From: Firmicutes bacterium UBA5486
GTDB lineage: Bacteria; Bacillota; UBA4882; UBA10575
NCBI GenBank assembly: GCA_002427045.1
Contig: DIPO01000018.1
Coordinates: 38,223-61,127 of the forward strand
DNA: 22,905 nt
Reading direction: 5' to 3'
In this document: positions 1 through 7,747 of the stretch, in pieces
Position numbering within the stretch: position 1 is the stretch's first letter
Layout: each line of letters starts with the position of its first letter
Program-made: the position numbers and the translations under genes
The notes under the pieces: model-generated
The model's input: only the letters and a program-made list of their open reading frames with translations
Database searches by the model: none
Told to the model about the DNA's origin: nothing

Positions 1-67
1 TGGGTCGAGCGACAGGGAGGTCGCGAGCCGCTTTTGGTCCAGGATGGACTATAAAGCGGGTGCCCGA

Positions 68-202
68 TTTCAGCCGGAGCTGAACCTTAGAATGCCTGAA
101 GAAATTCACGTGAACAAGAAACAACTTCTGACCAGGCGAAGATTATAACTTAAATTGTATTTTCATCCTTTCGCTTGCCCCAGCTCGCTGGGGTGGGCGA
201 CT
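68..202 (+). repeat. Terminal dispersed repeat, left copy
   Basis: About 130 bases match, in inverted orientation, the sequence at 22761-22898. Shared blocks include CTGAACCTTAGAATGC, CACGTGAACAAG, the 20-mer TTATAACTTAAATTGTATTT (plus flanking bases) and CCCCAGC-GCTGGGG, which is a small hairpin. A weaker third copy lies at 1528-1625. No reading frame is conserved across the copies, so it looks non-coding. Bases 1-67 show nothing I recognise. The function is unknown: it could be a mobile-element end, a MITE or a structured RNA. Confidence 0.75.
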
Positions 203-263
203 ACTTAGAAAATGCTTCGAAGAGTGTCGATTTACCCGTGTGATCTGCACTTTCTGGACGGCA

Positions 264-299
264 AAATAAAAATGAGGGTTAAAACCCTCATTTTTATTT
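264..299. terminator. Strong bidirectional intrinsic terminator
   Basis: A perfect 17-bp inverted repeat with a 2-base loop: GAGGGTT pairs with AACCCTC, flanked by A-rich and T-rich arms. The T-rich arm serves as the U-tract on the plus strand and the A-rich arm serves the same role on the minus strand. It insulates the secreted protein gene at 365 from whatever lies to the left. Confidence 0.85.
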
Positions 300-364
300 C
301 TCTAAAAAGGTAAATTATACAATTATGTAGAAAACTACTATTACTACCTTTTGGAGGGAGACTA

Positions 365-1486
365 TTGAGACAATGGAATAAACTTATTTTTATTTTTTGT
401 TTCCTTTTTTTCTTAAGTTGTTCAGTGCATGCTCAGAATGACTGGCGGATAAATCCTGTCAATTTTAAGGTTAAATCAAAGGATGAACAGATTTATTATA
501 CCCTGGGTGGAGGGGGCGGTTATTATTTACCGGATTTCCGCTGGGTTTCCACTTTTAGATGGAAAAGTTTTGCTGATACGAGTCAGCCATCATATTTAAA
601 AACAGGCTTACGAAGAAGAATCATCAATGATTGGTGGGTAAGTGCTGAAGGAAAATACTCTCTGGCTCCCACCTGTGATTACCGTTGGGCTGAATTGAAA
701 TTAGAAAAAACTCTAGCTAAACCCTGGTCTTTCCATACTTGGGGTTCTGGCGAATGGAGACGGGTAGCTACAGATTCTACGTTAGAAAACTATGATTTAA
801 CAATGATTGCAGCATGCCTACGATGGCGGCCATGGAAAGGTAGTTTATGGAAAGGAGAAGTTTCTTCGGAACACAAGAGCTACGAAACCCCCTCCAAATC
901 ATCACAGAAAATTGCTTTTTTAAATGAATTAGCTTATAGACTGAATAACCATAATTTAAAATGTACAATTTCCGAAAGTACTAGGGAGTATCCCCATAAT
1001 TCTTGGATAAATTATTGGTACAAATCACGCCGTGTTGAATGGAGTTGGAAGTTAGCACCGCGTACGGTTCTTACGACTAAGTGTGGTTGGAATCGTCGGA
1101 TTTCCGGTACTGGTAAAGAAAGCGGTAAGCTTGAATTAACCGGAATCTTTGACCATCCCCGTTCTCCTAAGAATACGGTAAGTTTGATGATAAGTGCAAC
1201 AAAAATTACTGCTGTTTATGAGCCTCTATCTGAAGAGGTGGAGCAAGAAAGCTTCCCATTTTCTAATCTTCGGGGTGGAATCAGATGGGTGAAAACTGTT
1301 TCCCCTTTTTCTTTCCGGGGGGAGCTATTTGGGGTGCAAAAAGACGACTCTTGGGAACTTAGATGTATGCTTAAAACGCAATTAGAAACTGAAAAAATAA
1401 GATGGGTGTTAGGTTTGGCACCCTGGGGAGGATTTTACCCTACTGATGAGAAAGGATATTGGTTAGAAGTAAGGTTTTATCCATGA
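365..1486 (+). CDS. Secreted beta-rich protein, putative outer-membrane barrel
   Basis: A 373-residue protein that I do not recognise by family. It opens with an N-terminal signal peptide: positive MRQWNK, a Phe/Leu-rich core, and a probable signal peptidase site after SVHAQ near residue 24. The rest is rich in Trp, Tyr and alternating polar/hydrophobic residues, with many short predicted strands ending in an aromatic-rich C-terminus (YWLEVRFYP). That pattern fits an outer-membrane beta-barrel better than a soluble enzyme. The TTG start is chosen because TTTTGGAGGGAG lies just upstream and the signal peptide begins there. The gene stands alone: a terminator lies on the left and a degenerate repeat separates it from the AmmeMemoRadiSam genes. 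Exported beta-rich protein is likely; outer-membrane location is inference and depends on the host being diderm. Confidence 0.7.
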   Translation: MRQWNKLIFIFCFLFFLSCSVHAQNDWRINPVNFKVKSKDEQIYYTLGGGGGYYLPDFRWVSTFRWKSFADTSQPSYLKTGLRRRIINDWWVSAEGKYSLAPTCDYRWAELKLEKTLAKPWSFHTWGSGEWRRVATDSTLENYDLTMIAACLRWRPWKGSLWKGEVSSEHKSYETPSKSSQKIAFLNELAYRLNNHNLKCTISESTREYPHNSWINYWYKSRRVEWSWKLAPRTVLTTKCGWNRRISGTGKESGKLELTGIFDHPRSPKNTVSLMISATKITAVYEPLSEEVEQESFPFSNLRGGIRWVKTVSPFSFRGELFGVQKDDSWELRCMLKTQLETEKIRWVLGLAPWGGFYPTDEKGYWLEVRFYP

Positions 1487-1527
1487 TGGGAATTTTTAAG
1501 TAGTCGCTCATGCTGGCTTCCGCCCGC

Positions 1528-1625
1528 ACACGTGAAGTAATAAAATCCAAAGCCAGGTGAATCGAACACAAGTTATGATATTCTTAATTCTTTTATCTGC
1601 TCCAGATAAGCTAGGGTGGAAGACT
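1528..1625 (+). repeat. Degenerate third copy of the terminal repeat
   Basis: It aligns with the left copy from CACGTGAA through CCAGGTGAA, TATTCTTAATTCTTTT and GCTCCAG-AGCTAGGGTGG-AGACT. By eye about 60% of positions match, with small gaps. It fills most of the 186-base space upstream of the Memo/AMMECR1 gene. The match is weak enough to need a real alignment. Confidence 0.4.
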
Positions 1626-1672
1626 TATGAGGTTTCATAATTACCCATTAAGGGACCAAAGGAGGATGTATA

Positions 1673-3061
1673 ATGTTAATTTATGGAGCACTAGTCCCTC
1701 ATCCGCCAATTATCTTGGAAGAGATTGGGGGAGAAGAAAGAAAAAAGGCATTAAAGACAGTAAATGCGATGAAGGCAATTAGAGAAAAAATTAACTCCTA
1801 TGCTCCGGAGAGCATATTAATCTTTTCACCGCATGGGCCTGTTTTCCGTGATGGCCTCGGAATTAGGAGTGGAGAGAGACTTAAAGGCAATCTAGCTAAT
1901 TTTGGTTTTACTCATACTTGGGAGTGGGAGACGGATCAAGATTTAATCCAGGAAATAATCAAAGAAACGTCAAAAGATGGACTCCTCTGCGTAGAATTAA
2001 CCGATGAAGTCCGATCCCAATATCGGATAGCGAATACTTTAGATCATGGAGTACTAGTTCCTCTATCTTTCTTCGATCAGATGTCTTTTCGTTTGGTGGC
2101 GACCGGGTTCTCATGGCTTCCATGGGCGGAACAATACGCTTTAGGGGTGGCAATTGGCCGGGCTGTAAGGAATTCGCCTCGTCGGATAGTAGTAATTGCC
2201 AGTGGTGATCTCTCCCATTGCTTGATACCTGGAGCACCTGTAACTTATGATCCACGGGGCGAGGAGTTTGATCGAAGACTAGTTAATCTAATTCAAGAGA
2301 ATAAAATTGAAGAAATACTCCGTTTCGATCCTGTTCTAGTAAAGAAGGCGGCGGAATGTGGTTTTCGTTCATTATTGATGCTTTTAGGCGTCTTTGATGG
2401 ATTAGAGATAAAAACAGAGCTTTTTAATTATGAAGCACCTTTTGGTGTAGGCTATGCTATTGCCGGATTTGAACCTGGAGCCGAACAACCTGACCGGAAT
2501 TTACTACCAATTTTGACAAACCGCAGGAAGGAAGAAGTAATAAATCGCCGAAGCAAAGAGTCTTCTTTAGTAAAACTGGCTCGTTTAACTGTAGAAAATC
2601 ACCTTTGTGGTGAAGAAAAACGGATCGATTTAGAACTGCCTCCCGAAGCCAATTCACAGGCCGGGGCCTTTGTCTCTATAAAAAAACATGGGGAACTTCG
2701 GGGTTGTATTGGAACAATCTTTCCAACTCAACCTAATGTAGCAGAGGAAATAAGAAACAATGCGATTGCTGCTGCTTTTCAGGATCCCCGTTTTGAGCCG
2801 GTGCAAGAGGATGAGCTTGATGAGTTAGTCTATTCTGTAGATCTTTTAAAAGCATCAGAGCCTATCCAGAGTTTTGAAGAATTAGATCCCCAGAAATACG
2901 GAGTAATAGTTAGGAAAGGGAGGCGGACTGGCCTTCTCCTGCCAAATCTGGAAGGGGTAGAATCGGTTGAAGAACAAGTAGCGATTGCTAAGAGAAAAGC
3001 CGGAATTGGTAAGGAGGAAGCAGTGGAAATTGAAAGATTCGAAGTGGTTAGATATTTTTAA
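1673..3061 (+). CDS. amrB-amrA: AmmeMemoRadiSam fused protein B + protein A (Memo-AMMECR1)
   Basis: A 462-residue fusion of two families that are often separate. Residues about 1-270 are a Memo domain (class III extradiol dioxygenase-like fold) with conserved His in PHPP (H10), SPHGP (H54) and SGDLSH (H182). Residues about 290-462 are an AMMECR1 domain with the signature GELRGCIGT (Cys345) and the following DPRFEPV block. Memo proteins have been described as binding metal (iron or copper). AMMECR1 has no settled biochemical role. The pair almost always occurs with a radical SAM protein, and the system's reaction is unknown. The ATG is preceded by AAAGGAGGATGTATA. The radical SAM partner begins 18 bases after the stop, so the two are surely co-transcribed. 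Family assignment is certain; function is open. Confidence 0.95.
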   Translation: MLIYGALVPHPPIILEEIGGEERKKALKTVNAMKAIREKINSYAPESILIFSPHGPVFRDGLGIRSGERLKGNLANFGFTHTWEWETDQDLIQEIIKETSKDGLLCVELTDEVRSQYRIANTLDHGVLVPLSFFDQMSFRLVATGFSWLPWAEQYALGVAIGRAVRNSPRRIVVIASGDLSHCLIPGAPVTYDPRGEEFDRRLVNLIQENKIEEILRFDPVLVKKAAECGFRSLLMLLGVFDGLEIKTELFNYEAPFGVGYAIAGFEPGAEQPDRNLLPILTNRRKEEVINRRSKESSLVKLARLTVENHLCGEEKRIDLELPPEANSQAGAFVSIKKHGELRGCIGTIFPTQPNVAEEIRNNAIAAAFQDPRFEPVQEDELDELVYSVDLLKASEPIQSFEELDPQKYGVIVRKGRRTGLLLPNLEGVESVEEQVAIAKRKAGIGKEEAVEIERFEVVRYF

Positions 3062-3079
3062 AATAAAGGAGGAATGCGT

Positions 3080-4072
3080 ATGACTAAGCAGCAAGCTTCT
3101 TATTTCCATTCGTTACCGGGCGGAAAGGTCGTTTGTACTCTTTGTCCGCAGGCTTGTCTCTTGCAAGAAGGAAAAACAGGTCTTTGCCGGGGAAGATATG
3201 TCAAGAAGGGAAAGATCTACTCCAGTAATTACGGGCGTGTTTCCTCCCTGGCTTTGGATCCAATTGAAAAGAAGCCTCTGTATCATTTTTATCCGGGCTC
3301 TCTAATCTTATCAGTAGGTACAATTGGATGTAATCTGGCCTGTAAGTTCTGCCAAAACTGGCAGATTGCTCATGAAGAAGCAGAGGCCGAGGAGATCTCA
3401 CCAGAAGATTTGGTTTCCTTAGCCATACGGTATCAGCCAGAAGGGAATATTGGGATTGCCTATACCTATTCTGAACCTTTAGTCTGGTATGATTATATTC
3501 TGGATACTGCTCGTTTGGGAAGAGAGAAAGGCTTAAAGAATATTTTAGTTACTAATGGTTATATCAATCCGAAACCTTTAGAAGAATTAATCCCTTATAT
3601 TGATGGGGTTAATCTTGATATTAAGGGGAGTGATTCTTTTTATGAAAATAACTGCGGTGCGCGTTTAGAACCTGTTCTTAATACGGCAAGCAAATTAGTT
3701 GGCCGGGTTCACCTGGAAGTAACCAATCTTTTAATTCCGGGTGAGAATGATCGTGAGGAGGAGATTGTTGATTTAATTCGTTTCTTAGCTGAGCTTGACA
3801 AGAAGATTCCTCTTCATTTTTCCCGATATTTCCCTCAATACCGGATGACTACATCCTCCACTCCAATGTCTAAACTGAAAAAAGCATATACCTTAGCTAA
3901 AGAAGAACTTTATTATGTTTATCTGGGTAATATTAGTGACTATCGGTATAGTCGGACGCATTGTCCAGAATGCGGGGAACTCTGGGTGGACAGAAGAATG
4001 AATGTGGCAATCTTAGGATTGAAAGACGGTCATTGTGCCGCTTGTGGCAGAGAGGCAGATCTAATCTTATGA
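3080..4072 (+). CDS. amrS: AmmeMemoRadiSam system radical SAM enzyme
   Basis: A 330-residue radical SAM protein related to pyruvate-formate-lyase activating enzymes. The SAM [4Fe-4S] cluster motif CNLACKFC is at C84, C88 and C91. Four more Cys lie near the N-terminus (C19, C22, C26, C36), and a C-terminal zinc-ribbon-like pair (CPEC and CAAC) follows the barrel, so extra metal sites are likely. The ATG at 3080 is preferred over the one at 3074 because AAGGAGG ends at 3072, leaving 7 bases rather than 1. It follows the Memo/AMMECR1 fusion closely and overlaps the next gene by 4 bases (ATGA). The chemistry presumably starts with a 5'-deoxyadenosyl radical. Substrate and product are unknown for this family. 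Confidence 0.95.
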   Translation: MTKQQASYFHSLPGGKVVCTLCPQACLLQEGKTGLCRGRYVKKGKIYSSNYGRVSSLALDPIEKKPLYHFYPGSLILSVGTIGCNLACKFCQNWQIAHEEAEAEEISPEDLVSLAIRYQPEGNIGIAYTYSEPLVWYDYILDTARLGREKGLKNILVTNGYINPKPLEELIPYIDGVNLDIKGSDSFYENNCGARLEPVLNTASKLVGRVHLEVTNLLIPGENDREEEIVDLIRFLAELDKKIPLHFSRYFPQYRMTTSSTPMSKLKKAYTLAKEELYYVYLGNISDYRYSRTHCPECGELWVDRRMNVAILGLKDGHCAACGREADLIL

Positions 4073-4572
4073 TTCAAGTGTATACAGGTGATGGTAAAGG
4101 AAAGACGACAGCCGCGATTGGACAAGCTACACGGGCTAAAGGCCAAGGATTAAAAGTCGGAGTTTTTCAATTTTTAAAAGCCGGAAAAGAGACTGGGGAA
4201 GCCCGGATTTTAGAGAAGATAGGAATTCTGTTTCGACAGTATGGATCTGGGCGTTGGTTTATTAACCGCCTACCAGAGCAGGAAGAGATTGATTTAGCGC
4301 TCAGAGGGCTAAAAGAAGCAGAACAAGCGATAACTGATGGATATGACTTGGTAGTTTTGGATGAGATTAGTCATGCCATAAATTTTGGTTTAATCTCCTT
4401 GGATAGAGTTCTGTTGTTAGTTGCGGATCTTCCTAAGAATGTGGAATTAGTATTAACCGGAAGGGATATGCCAGAACAGCTGGTTGCAAGGGCAGAATTA
4501 GTAACCGAAATGAAAGAAGTGAAACATCCTTATAAAAAAGGTATAGCTTCCCGCCGGGGAATCGAATACTAA
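4069..4572 (+). CDS. cobO: Cob(I)yrinic acid a,c-diamide adenosyltransferase
   Basis: A 167-residue CobO/BtuR/CobA-type P-loop protein. It transfers the 5'-deoxyadenosyl group of ATP to the cobalt of Co(I) corrinoids. The Walker A-like GDGKGKTT is at residues 7-14, VVLDEI is the central acidic strand, and LVLTGRDMP and KHPYKKGI are typical of the C-terminal half. Length is normal for the short form. The start is set at the ATG that overlaps the TGA of the radical SAM gene, giving the N-terminus MIQVYTGDG. A longer reading frame upstream has no family similarity. The 4-base overlap implies translational coupling with amrS. No other cobalamin biosynthesis genes are in the window, so it may serve corrinoid salvage or supply adenosylcobalamin. 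Confidence 0.93.
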   Translation: MIQVYTGDGKGKTTAAIGQATRAKGQGLKVGVFQFLKAGKETGEARILEKIGILFRQYGSGRWFINRLPEQEEIDLALRGLKEAEQAITDGYDLVVLDEISHAINFGLISLDRVLLLVADLPKNVELVLTGRDMPEQLVARAELVTEMKEVKHPYKKGIASRRGIEY

Positions 4573-4600
4573 AGGAAAGAGAGTTTTTTAGGAGGGTATA

Positions 4601-5035
4601 ATGAAAGAAAGGAACAATTTAGAAGAGAGGATCCGGCGGAAGATAGAGGAATCTGATCTGGCCCCTTATGGGATTAAAGCTACTATTACTAATGGTGTGG
4701 TTTATCTTCAAGGGATTGTTGATGTTTTATCCGAAAAAGAAAAAGCAGAAAAGCTTGTTCAACAGGTTGAAGGGGTGGAAACTATAGAGAATGCCTTAAC
4801 AATCTCTACTGATGGTGCAGTAGATGATGGAGATGTGCATTTTGAAGTCTCTGAAGAACTTAGGATTAATCCTTTAGTCCCAGAGAATGTAGGATGTAAG
4901 GTAACAAAGGGAGAAGTTTTGGTTTTGGGCGAAGTCTCCTCGCAAAAAGAAGCTGATGCTGTGATTGAAGCTGCCTCTAGTGCCCGCGGCGTAAAGGAAG
5001 TAAAAAGCAGATTAAAAATTACAGAAAGATCATAA
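4601..5035 (+). CDS. Protein with two BON domains
   Basis: A 144-residue protein with two tandem BON-type repeats, about residues 5-70 and 78-142. Each has the alternating pattern that ends in V-x-V-x-G-x-V followed by a helix and a V-x-x-V strand (NGVVYLQGIVD and KGEVLVLGEVS). There is no signal peptide or lipobox, so unlike OsmY it should stay in the cytoplasm or act as a small adaptor. BON domains usually bind phospholipid or serve as protein-protein modules. The ATG follows TTAGGAGGGTATA. It lies 28 bases after cobO and so probably belongs to the same transcript as the AmmeMemoRadiSam genes. A direct functional link is not shown. Confidence 0.85.
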   Translation: MKERNNLEERIRRKIEESDLAPYGIKATITNGVVYLQGIVDVLSEKEKAEKLVQQVEGVETIENALTISTDGAVDDGDVHFEVSEELRINPLVPENVGCKVTKGEVLVLGEVSSQKEADAVIEAASSARGVKEVKSRLKITERS

Positions 5036-5158
5036 GATTGTTATAAAATAATTGACAAAAATTCCTTGCAGGAAAATAGCTTTAATGAATAAAATAGCAT
5101 CCTCTGTAGTAAAAATTTATCAGAGTTGTAGTTTGTAGGAAGGGGCCTGAGACAGAGG

Positions 5159-5779
5159 ATGAAAAGAAAAAGAAGATTTTTAGGTTATTTATTTTGTATG
5201 GTTTTAATCCTAGGTTGTGGGAAACCTGTTTGGGCTAAAGGGATCTTTGGAGTTACGGATCTAATTAATGCTCCTAATAATCGGGTTTTATCCCCGGGGG
5301 GGTTTAACTTAGGTGCTCATTTTAATGAACATAGCAAGGGTAAAATTCAAATTGATGTTGGGTTAGTGACCGATCTTGAACTTGGTGTGGCCTTAGATTT
5401 AACTCGAGATTACAATGACTTAGCAATGCGTTTTAAGTATAGGCTAATCCCAGAGACCAAGGATACCTTTGGTTTTGCCTTTGGGATACAGGATATCGGG
5501 AAAGATGTTTTTTCCCCATATGTAGTAATGGGCCACGTTTTATCCCCTTATGATCTCCGGTGGTCGCTTGGCCTGGGTGGTGGAGGGCTTGGTGGATTGT
5601 TCTTTGGAATCAGTAAAGTCTACAATACCTCCCAGGTCCCAAGAGTGATCTTAATCGGAGAATGTGATTCTTACGGGTTGAATTTGGGTGTAAAAATCCA
5701 GATGAATAAAGGTCTAATGTTAGATGTGGGCGTGATTGATATGGATAATTTTGTAATCGGGTTTACTTTAACTAATTGA
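5159..5779 (+). CDS. Secreted beta-barrel-like protein, YjbH/GfcD-like
   Basis: A 206-residue exported protein. It has a basic start (MKRKRRF), a hydrophobic core around residues 9-22 and a probable cleavage after VWAKG near residue 27. The mature part begins GVTDLINAPNNRVLSPGGFN, which resembles the opening of YjbH-type outer-membrane barrel proteins, and continues as regular Gly-rich amphipathic strands to the C-terminal FVIGFTLTN. A lipobox (LILGC) in the signal region also leaves lipoprotein processing possible. The start has only AGAGG directly next to the ATG, so initiation may be weak or the true signal may be AAGGGG 13 bases upstream. The 123-base gap before it suggests separate transcription. 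A terminator follows at once. The barrel call is moderate confidence. Confidence 0.65.
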   Translation: MKRKRRFLGYLFCMVLILGCGKPVWAKGIFGVTDLINAPNNRVLSPGGFNLGAHFNEHSKGKIQIDVGLVTDLELGVALDLTRDYNDLAMRFKYRLIPETKDTFGFAFGIQDIGKDVFSPYVVMGHVLSPYDLRWSLGLGGGGLGGLFFGISKVYNTSQVPRVILIGECDSYGLNLGVKIQMNKGLMLDVGVIDMDNFVIGFTLTN

Positions 5780-5784
5780 GAGAT

Positions 5785-5829
5785 TATAAACATCTCCAAT
5801 CTGACAGGAGATGTTTATACTTCTTTTTT
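5785..5829 (+). terminator. Intrinsic terminator between convergent genes
   Basis: A perfect 13-bp stem (TATAAACATCTCC with GGAGATGTTTATA) followed by CTTCTTTTTTA on the plus strand. It ends the transcript of the gene at 5159. The stop codon of the convergent MFS gene (5815-5817) lies inside the right arm, so the minus-strand transcript also carries this hairpin but without a clear U-tract. Confidence 0.8.
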
Positions 5830-6957
5830 ATTAAACGATTTCCAAGCTATGGCTAAAGTAAAAAGTAAGCTCCCAGCTAATACAAGAATTGTAAAAGGTA
5901 GAATTGTTATTCCAAAAAGGTCAGCCACTTTTCCAAGGTTAGATGGGATTAAAAGTCCTCCTAGAGAAGAAAAGACAATTAAGAAAGAACTAACCTGGGC
6001 TGACCAGCCAGGAAAAGATGAAGTGCCCCAAGCCATAATCATCGGAAAAACACTGGAAAGTGTAAAACCAATCAAAGCCACTAGTAGAAGGGTTAAATCA
6101 TAGGGTAAAAGCGACCATCCCAAAGCTAAAAGCATATTAAAAAAAGCAGCTAGAGTAAGAAAACGAGAGATTCCAATCCGGTCGGGGGTTCTACTTAGTA
6201 GTACCCGGCCGATGGTTAAACTCAGCCAAAAGATTGTTGAGGTTAAGGAGGGAGAGAAGGAACTGTTTGGTTTAACAGTCTCCCAAAAGACAGGTAGCCA
6301 GTTATAGACAGAAACTTCAATTCCTACATAGATTAATATTGAAAGGCCAAGAAACCAAAAAAAAGGGTATTTGAAAGGAAAAGCTTTATTTTTTGTAGTA
6401 ATAATACCGCTATAAGGTAGTTGTGTAGTTAATAATAAAAAGCAAACTATTAGGGGGAAAAGTGCTGTTATTTTGTAACAGAAACGCCAGCTATGTAAAG
6501 TTTTCATACTAATCGTAGCCAAAATTGGACCAGCAATAGCACCGGCTCCGAAGAAAAAATGGAGATAATTCATCGCTTGACCAGGGTTTTTTCTGTTATA
6601 ATCCGCACATAGAGAATTAATTCCTACTTCATAACTACCAAATCCTAGGCCAATTATAATCATACTAGTAAAAAGGAAGGAATAGCTTCTGGAAATAGCC
6701 CCTCCGACTAAGCCAAGGAAGAGAAGGGTCCCTCCGATTAAAAGAAATTTCTTTTTCCCTAGTTTCTCCATCAAAAAGCCACTTACTATAATGATGATTA
6801 ACATTCCAAAAGATTGAGCAGATAAGATCAAACCTATTTCTTGATAATTCATGGGGATTTCATGACGGATTGTAGAGATCATTGGCCCGAAAATGCTAGA
6901 GACTAGGCCGATTGTGATAAATCCTATGTATTGAGCCCATAAAATACGTTTATTCAA
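5815..6957 (-). CDS. MFS transporter, sugar-permease-like
   Basis: A 380-residue major facilitator protein with about 12 hydrophobic segments. The cytoplasmic loop after the second helix reads GFLMEKLGKKK, matching the MFS G-x-x-x-(D/E)-(R/K)-x-G-(R/K) signature, with a related DRIG loop in the second half. Overall make-up resembles fucose-permease-like (FHS) members, so a sugar or related small molecule is plausible, but the substrate cannot be read from sequence. The TTG at 6957 is chosen because AAGGAGG ends 8 bases upstream. A longer frame to 7020 would put that ribosome site inside the gene. It is divergent from the Gfo/Idh gene across 790 bases and stands alone on its strand. Confidence 0.85.
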   Translation of the reverse strand: MNKRILWAQYIGFITIGLVSSIFGPMISTIRHEIPMNYQEIGLILSAQSFGMLIIIIVSGFLMEKLGKKKFLLIGGTLLFLGLVGGAISRSYSFLFTSMIIIGLGFGSYEVGINSLCADYNRKNPGQAMNYLHFFFGAGAIAGPILATISMKTLHSWRFCYKITALFPLIVCFLLLTTQLPYSGIITTKNKAFPFKYPFFWFLGLSILIYVGIEVSVYNWLPVFWETVKPNSSFSPSLTSTIFWLSLTIGRVLLSRTPDRIGISRFLTLAAFFNMLLALGWSLLPYDLTLLLVALIGFTLSSVFPMIMAWGTSSFPGWSAQVSSFLIVFSSLGGLLIPSNLGKVADLFGITILPFTILVLAGSLLFTLAIAWKSFNKKEV

Positions 6958-7045
6958 AAGATATTCCTCCTTAAAAGTTATAAGGAATTCATGGATGTCT
7001 AATATCCAAAGGCCCTTCAATTAAACACTAGTAAACACAAGAAAT

Positions 7046-7054
7046 ATTATAACA
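7046..7054 (-). promoter_or_regulatory. Extended -10 for the MFS gene
   Basis: On the minus strand this reads TGTTATAAT, a perfect -10 hexamer with the TG extension. No good -35 lies 17 bases upstream. It would give a leader of about 80 bases to the TTG start. Confidence 0.5.
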
Positions 7055-7080
7055 GATTTTAAAAACTTTTGATTTAAAAT

Positions 7081-7211
7081 TTGAGGAAATCTTGTAATTA
7101 CTAGCTTAAATTCACGCCCTTTATGTAAAGGTTAGGTTAAATATATAAGACTAGATGAAAAATAAAAGCCCAGCTAAATTAGGAAGGCAAGAAAACTATG
7201 TAATTCCCTCA
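7081..7211 (+). repeat. MITE-like element, weak left end
   Basis: The right end ACTATGTAATTCCCTCA, with the subterminal GGAAGGCAAGAAA, matches the right end of the element at 13261-13497. The left end (GAGGAAATCTTGTAATT) is only loosely similar to the inverted complement. This element, the promoter/operator at 7328-7385 and the element at 7458-7684 make up most of the gene-free stretch 7021-7747. The remainder is AT-rich with no recognisable content. Confidence 0.45.
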
Positions 7212-7327
7212 ACTTACATAAAAACAAAACTTGTTCATTGGTTTACAAGAATATTGTGAAGTTTTATTCAAAAATTTGTTCAAATCGTTATTTATCTTTC
7301 TTTTTTGCTTTAATTATGGAAATTATC

Positions 7328-7356
7328 TTGATTATGGTGCCAAAAAATGCTATGCT
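7328..7356 (+). promoter_or_regulatory. Promoter upstream of the Gfo/Idh gene
   Basis: TTGATT, a 17-base spacer and TATGCT (4/6 matches each to the sigma-A hexamers). A LacI-type operator sits just downstream. The distance to the Gfo/Idh start is about 390 bases, with a repeat element in between, so the promoter may originally have served a different first gene. Confidence 0.5.
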
Positions 7357-7369
7357 AAAAATCAGTAAA

Positions 7370-7385
7370 CAAACGTTTGCACAAT
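7370..7385 (+). promoter_or_regulatory. LacI-type operator 1
   Basis: CAAACGTTTG, a perfect 10-base palindrome with a central CG, followed by CACAAT. The 14-mer AACGTTTGCACAAT recurs exactly at 13612-13625, also just downstream of a promoter. Palindromes of this kind are standard targets of LacI/GalR proteins whose recognition helix reads S-T-V-S-R-V, as in the regulator at 10371. The position downstream of the -10 suggests repression. Confidence 0.65.
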
Positions 7386-7457
7386 GATAAAAGTGTTATT
7401 AATTTTAAAAAAATTATATTGTGAAACTTAAAAAACTTTACTAAGCAATTAATAACA

Positions 7458-7684
7458 GAGAGAATTGCATATTCATTTACACATTAACACGCCTGACTTT
7501 AATTTTGGTGGATTATTTGAATTCGTAATTTGTAGATTCATATTAGGGTAAACACGGTCGCAGACTTTCATGATACCCTCGGTGCCTACAGGCGTTACTA
7601 AATCAGAATTGAATAATTTACGAAAACACCTCTTTAATCAGAACATATAGTGGTTGAACATTAAGATTAGACAATCTTGAGGGC
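7458..7684 (+). repeat. MITE-like element
   Basis: It begins GAGAGAATTGCATATTC and ends near ATTAGACAATCTTGAGGG. The interior (GGTCGCAGACTTTCATGAT, then TACAGGCGTTACTAAATCAG and ATATAGTGGTTGAAC) aligns with the element at 13261-13497 (ATCGCAAGCTTTCACGAT, GTCACGAATTCAG, ACATTGTGGTTGAAT). It lies between promoter/operator 1 and the Gfo/Idh gene. No coding frame. Confidence 0.6.
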
Positions 7685-7747
7685 AAAAAGTATTTTATGG
7701 TTAAATCATTAATTATGCAAAAAAAGAAAAAAGAGGGAGGTATATTA

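Noticed and set aside
214..318. A short open frame starting ATG CTT CGA just after the left repeat
   Set aside because: It runs straight through a perfect 17-bp terminator, has no ribosome site and no family resemblance.
5052..5095. Promoter for the gene at 5159 (TTGACA at 5052, TAAAAT at 5090)
   Set aside because: The hexamers are 32 bases apart. The alternative TTGCAG with an 18-base spacer to TAAAAT has only three matching -35 bases, so I do not list it as a feature.
5849..6103. An 84-codon open frame on the plus strand
   Set aside because: It lies entirely antisense within the MFS gene, whose membrane-protein pattern is clear. It has no ribosome site.
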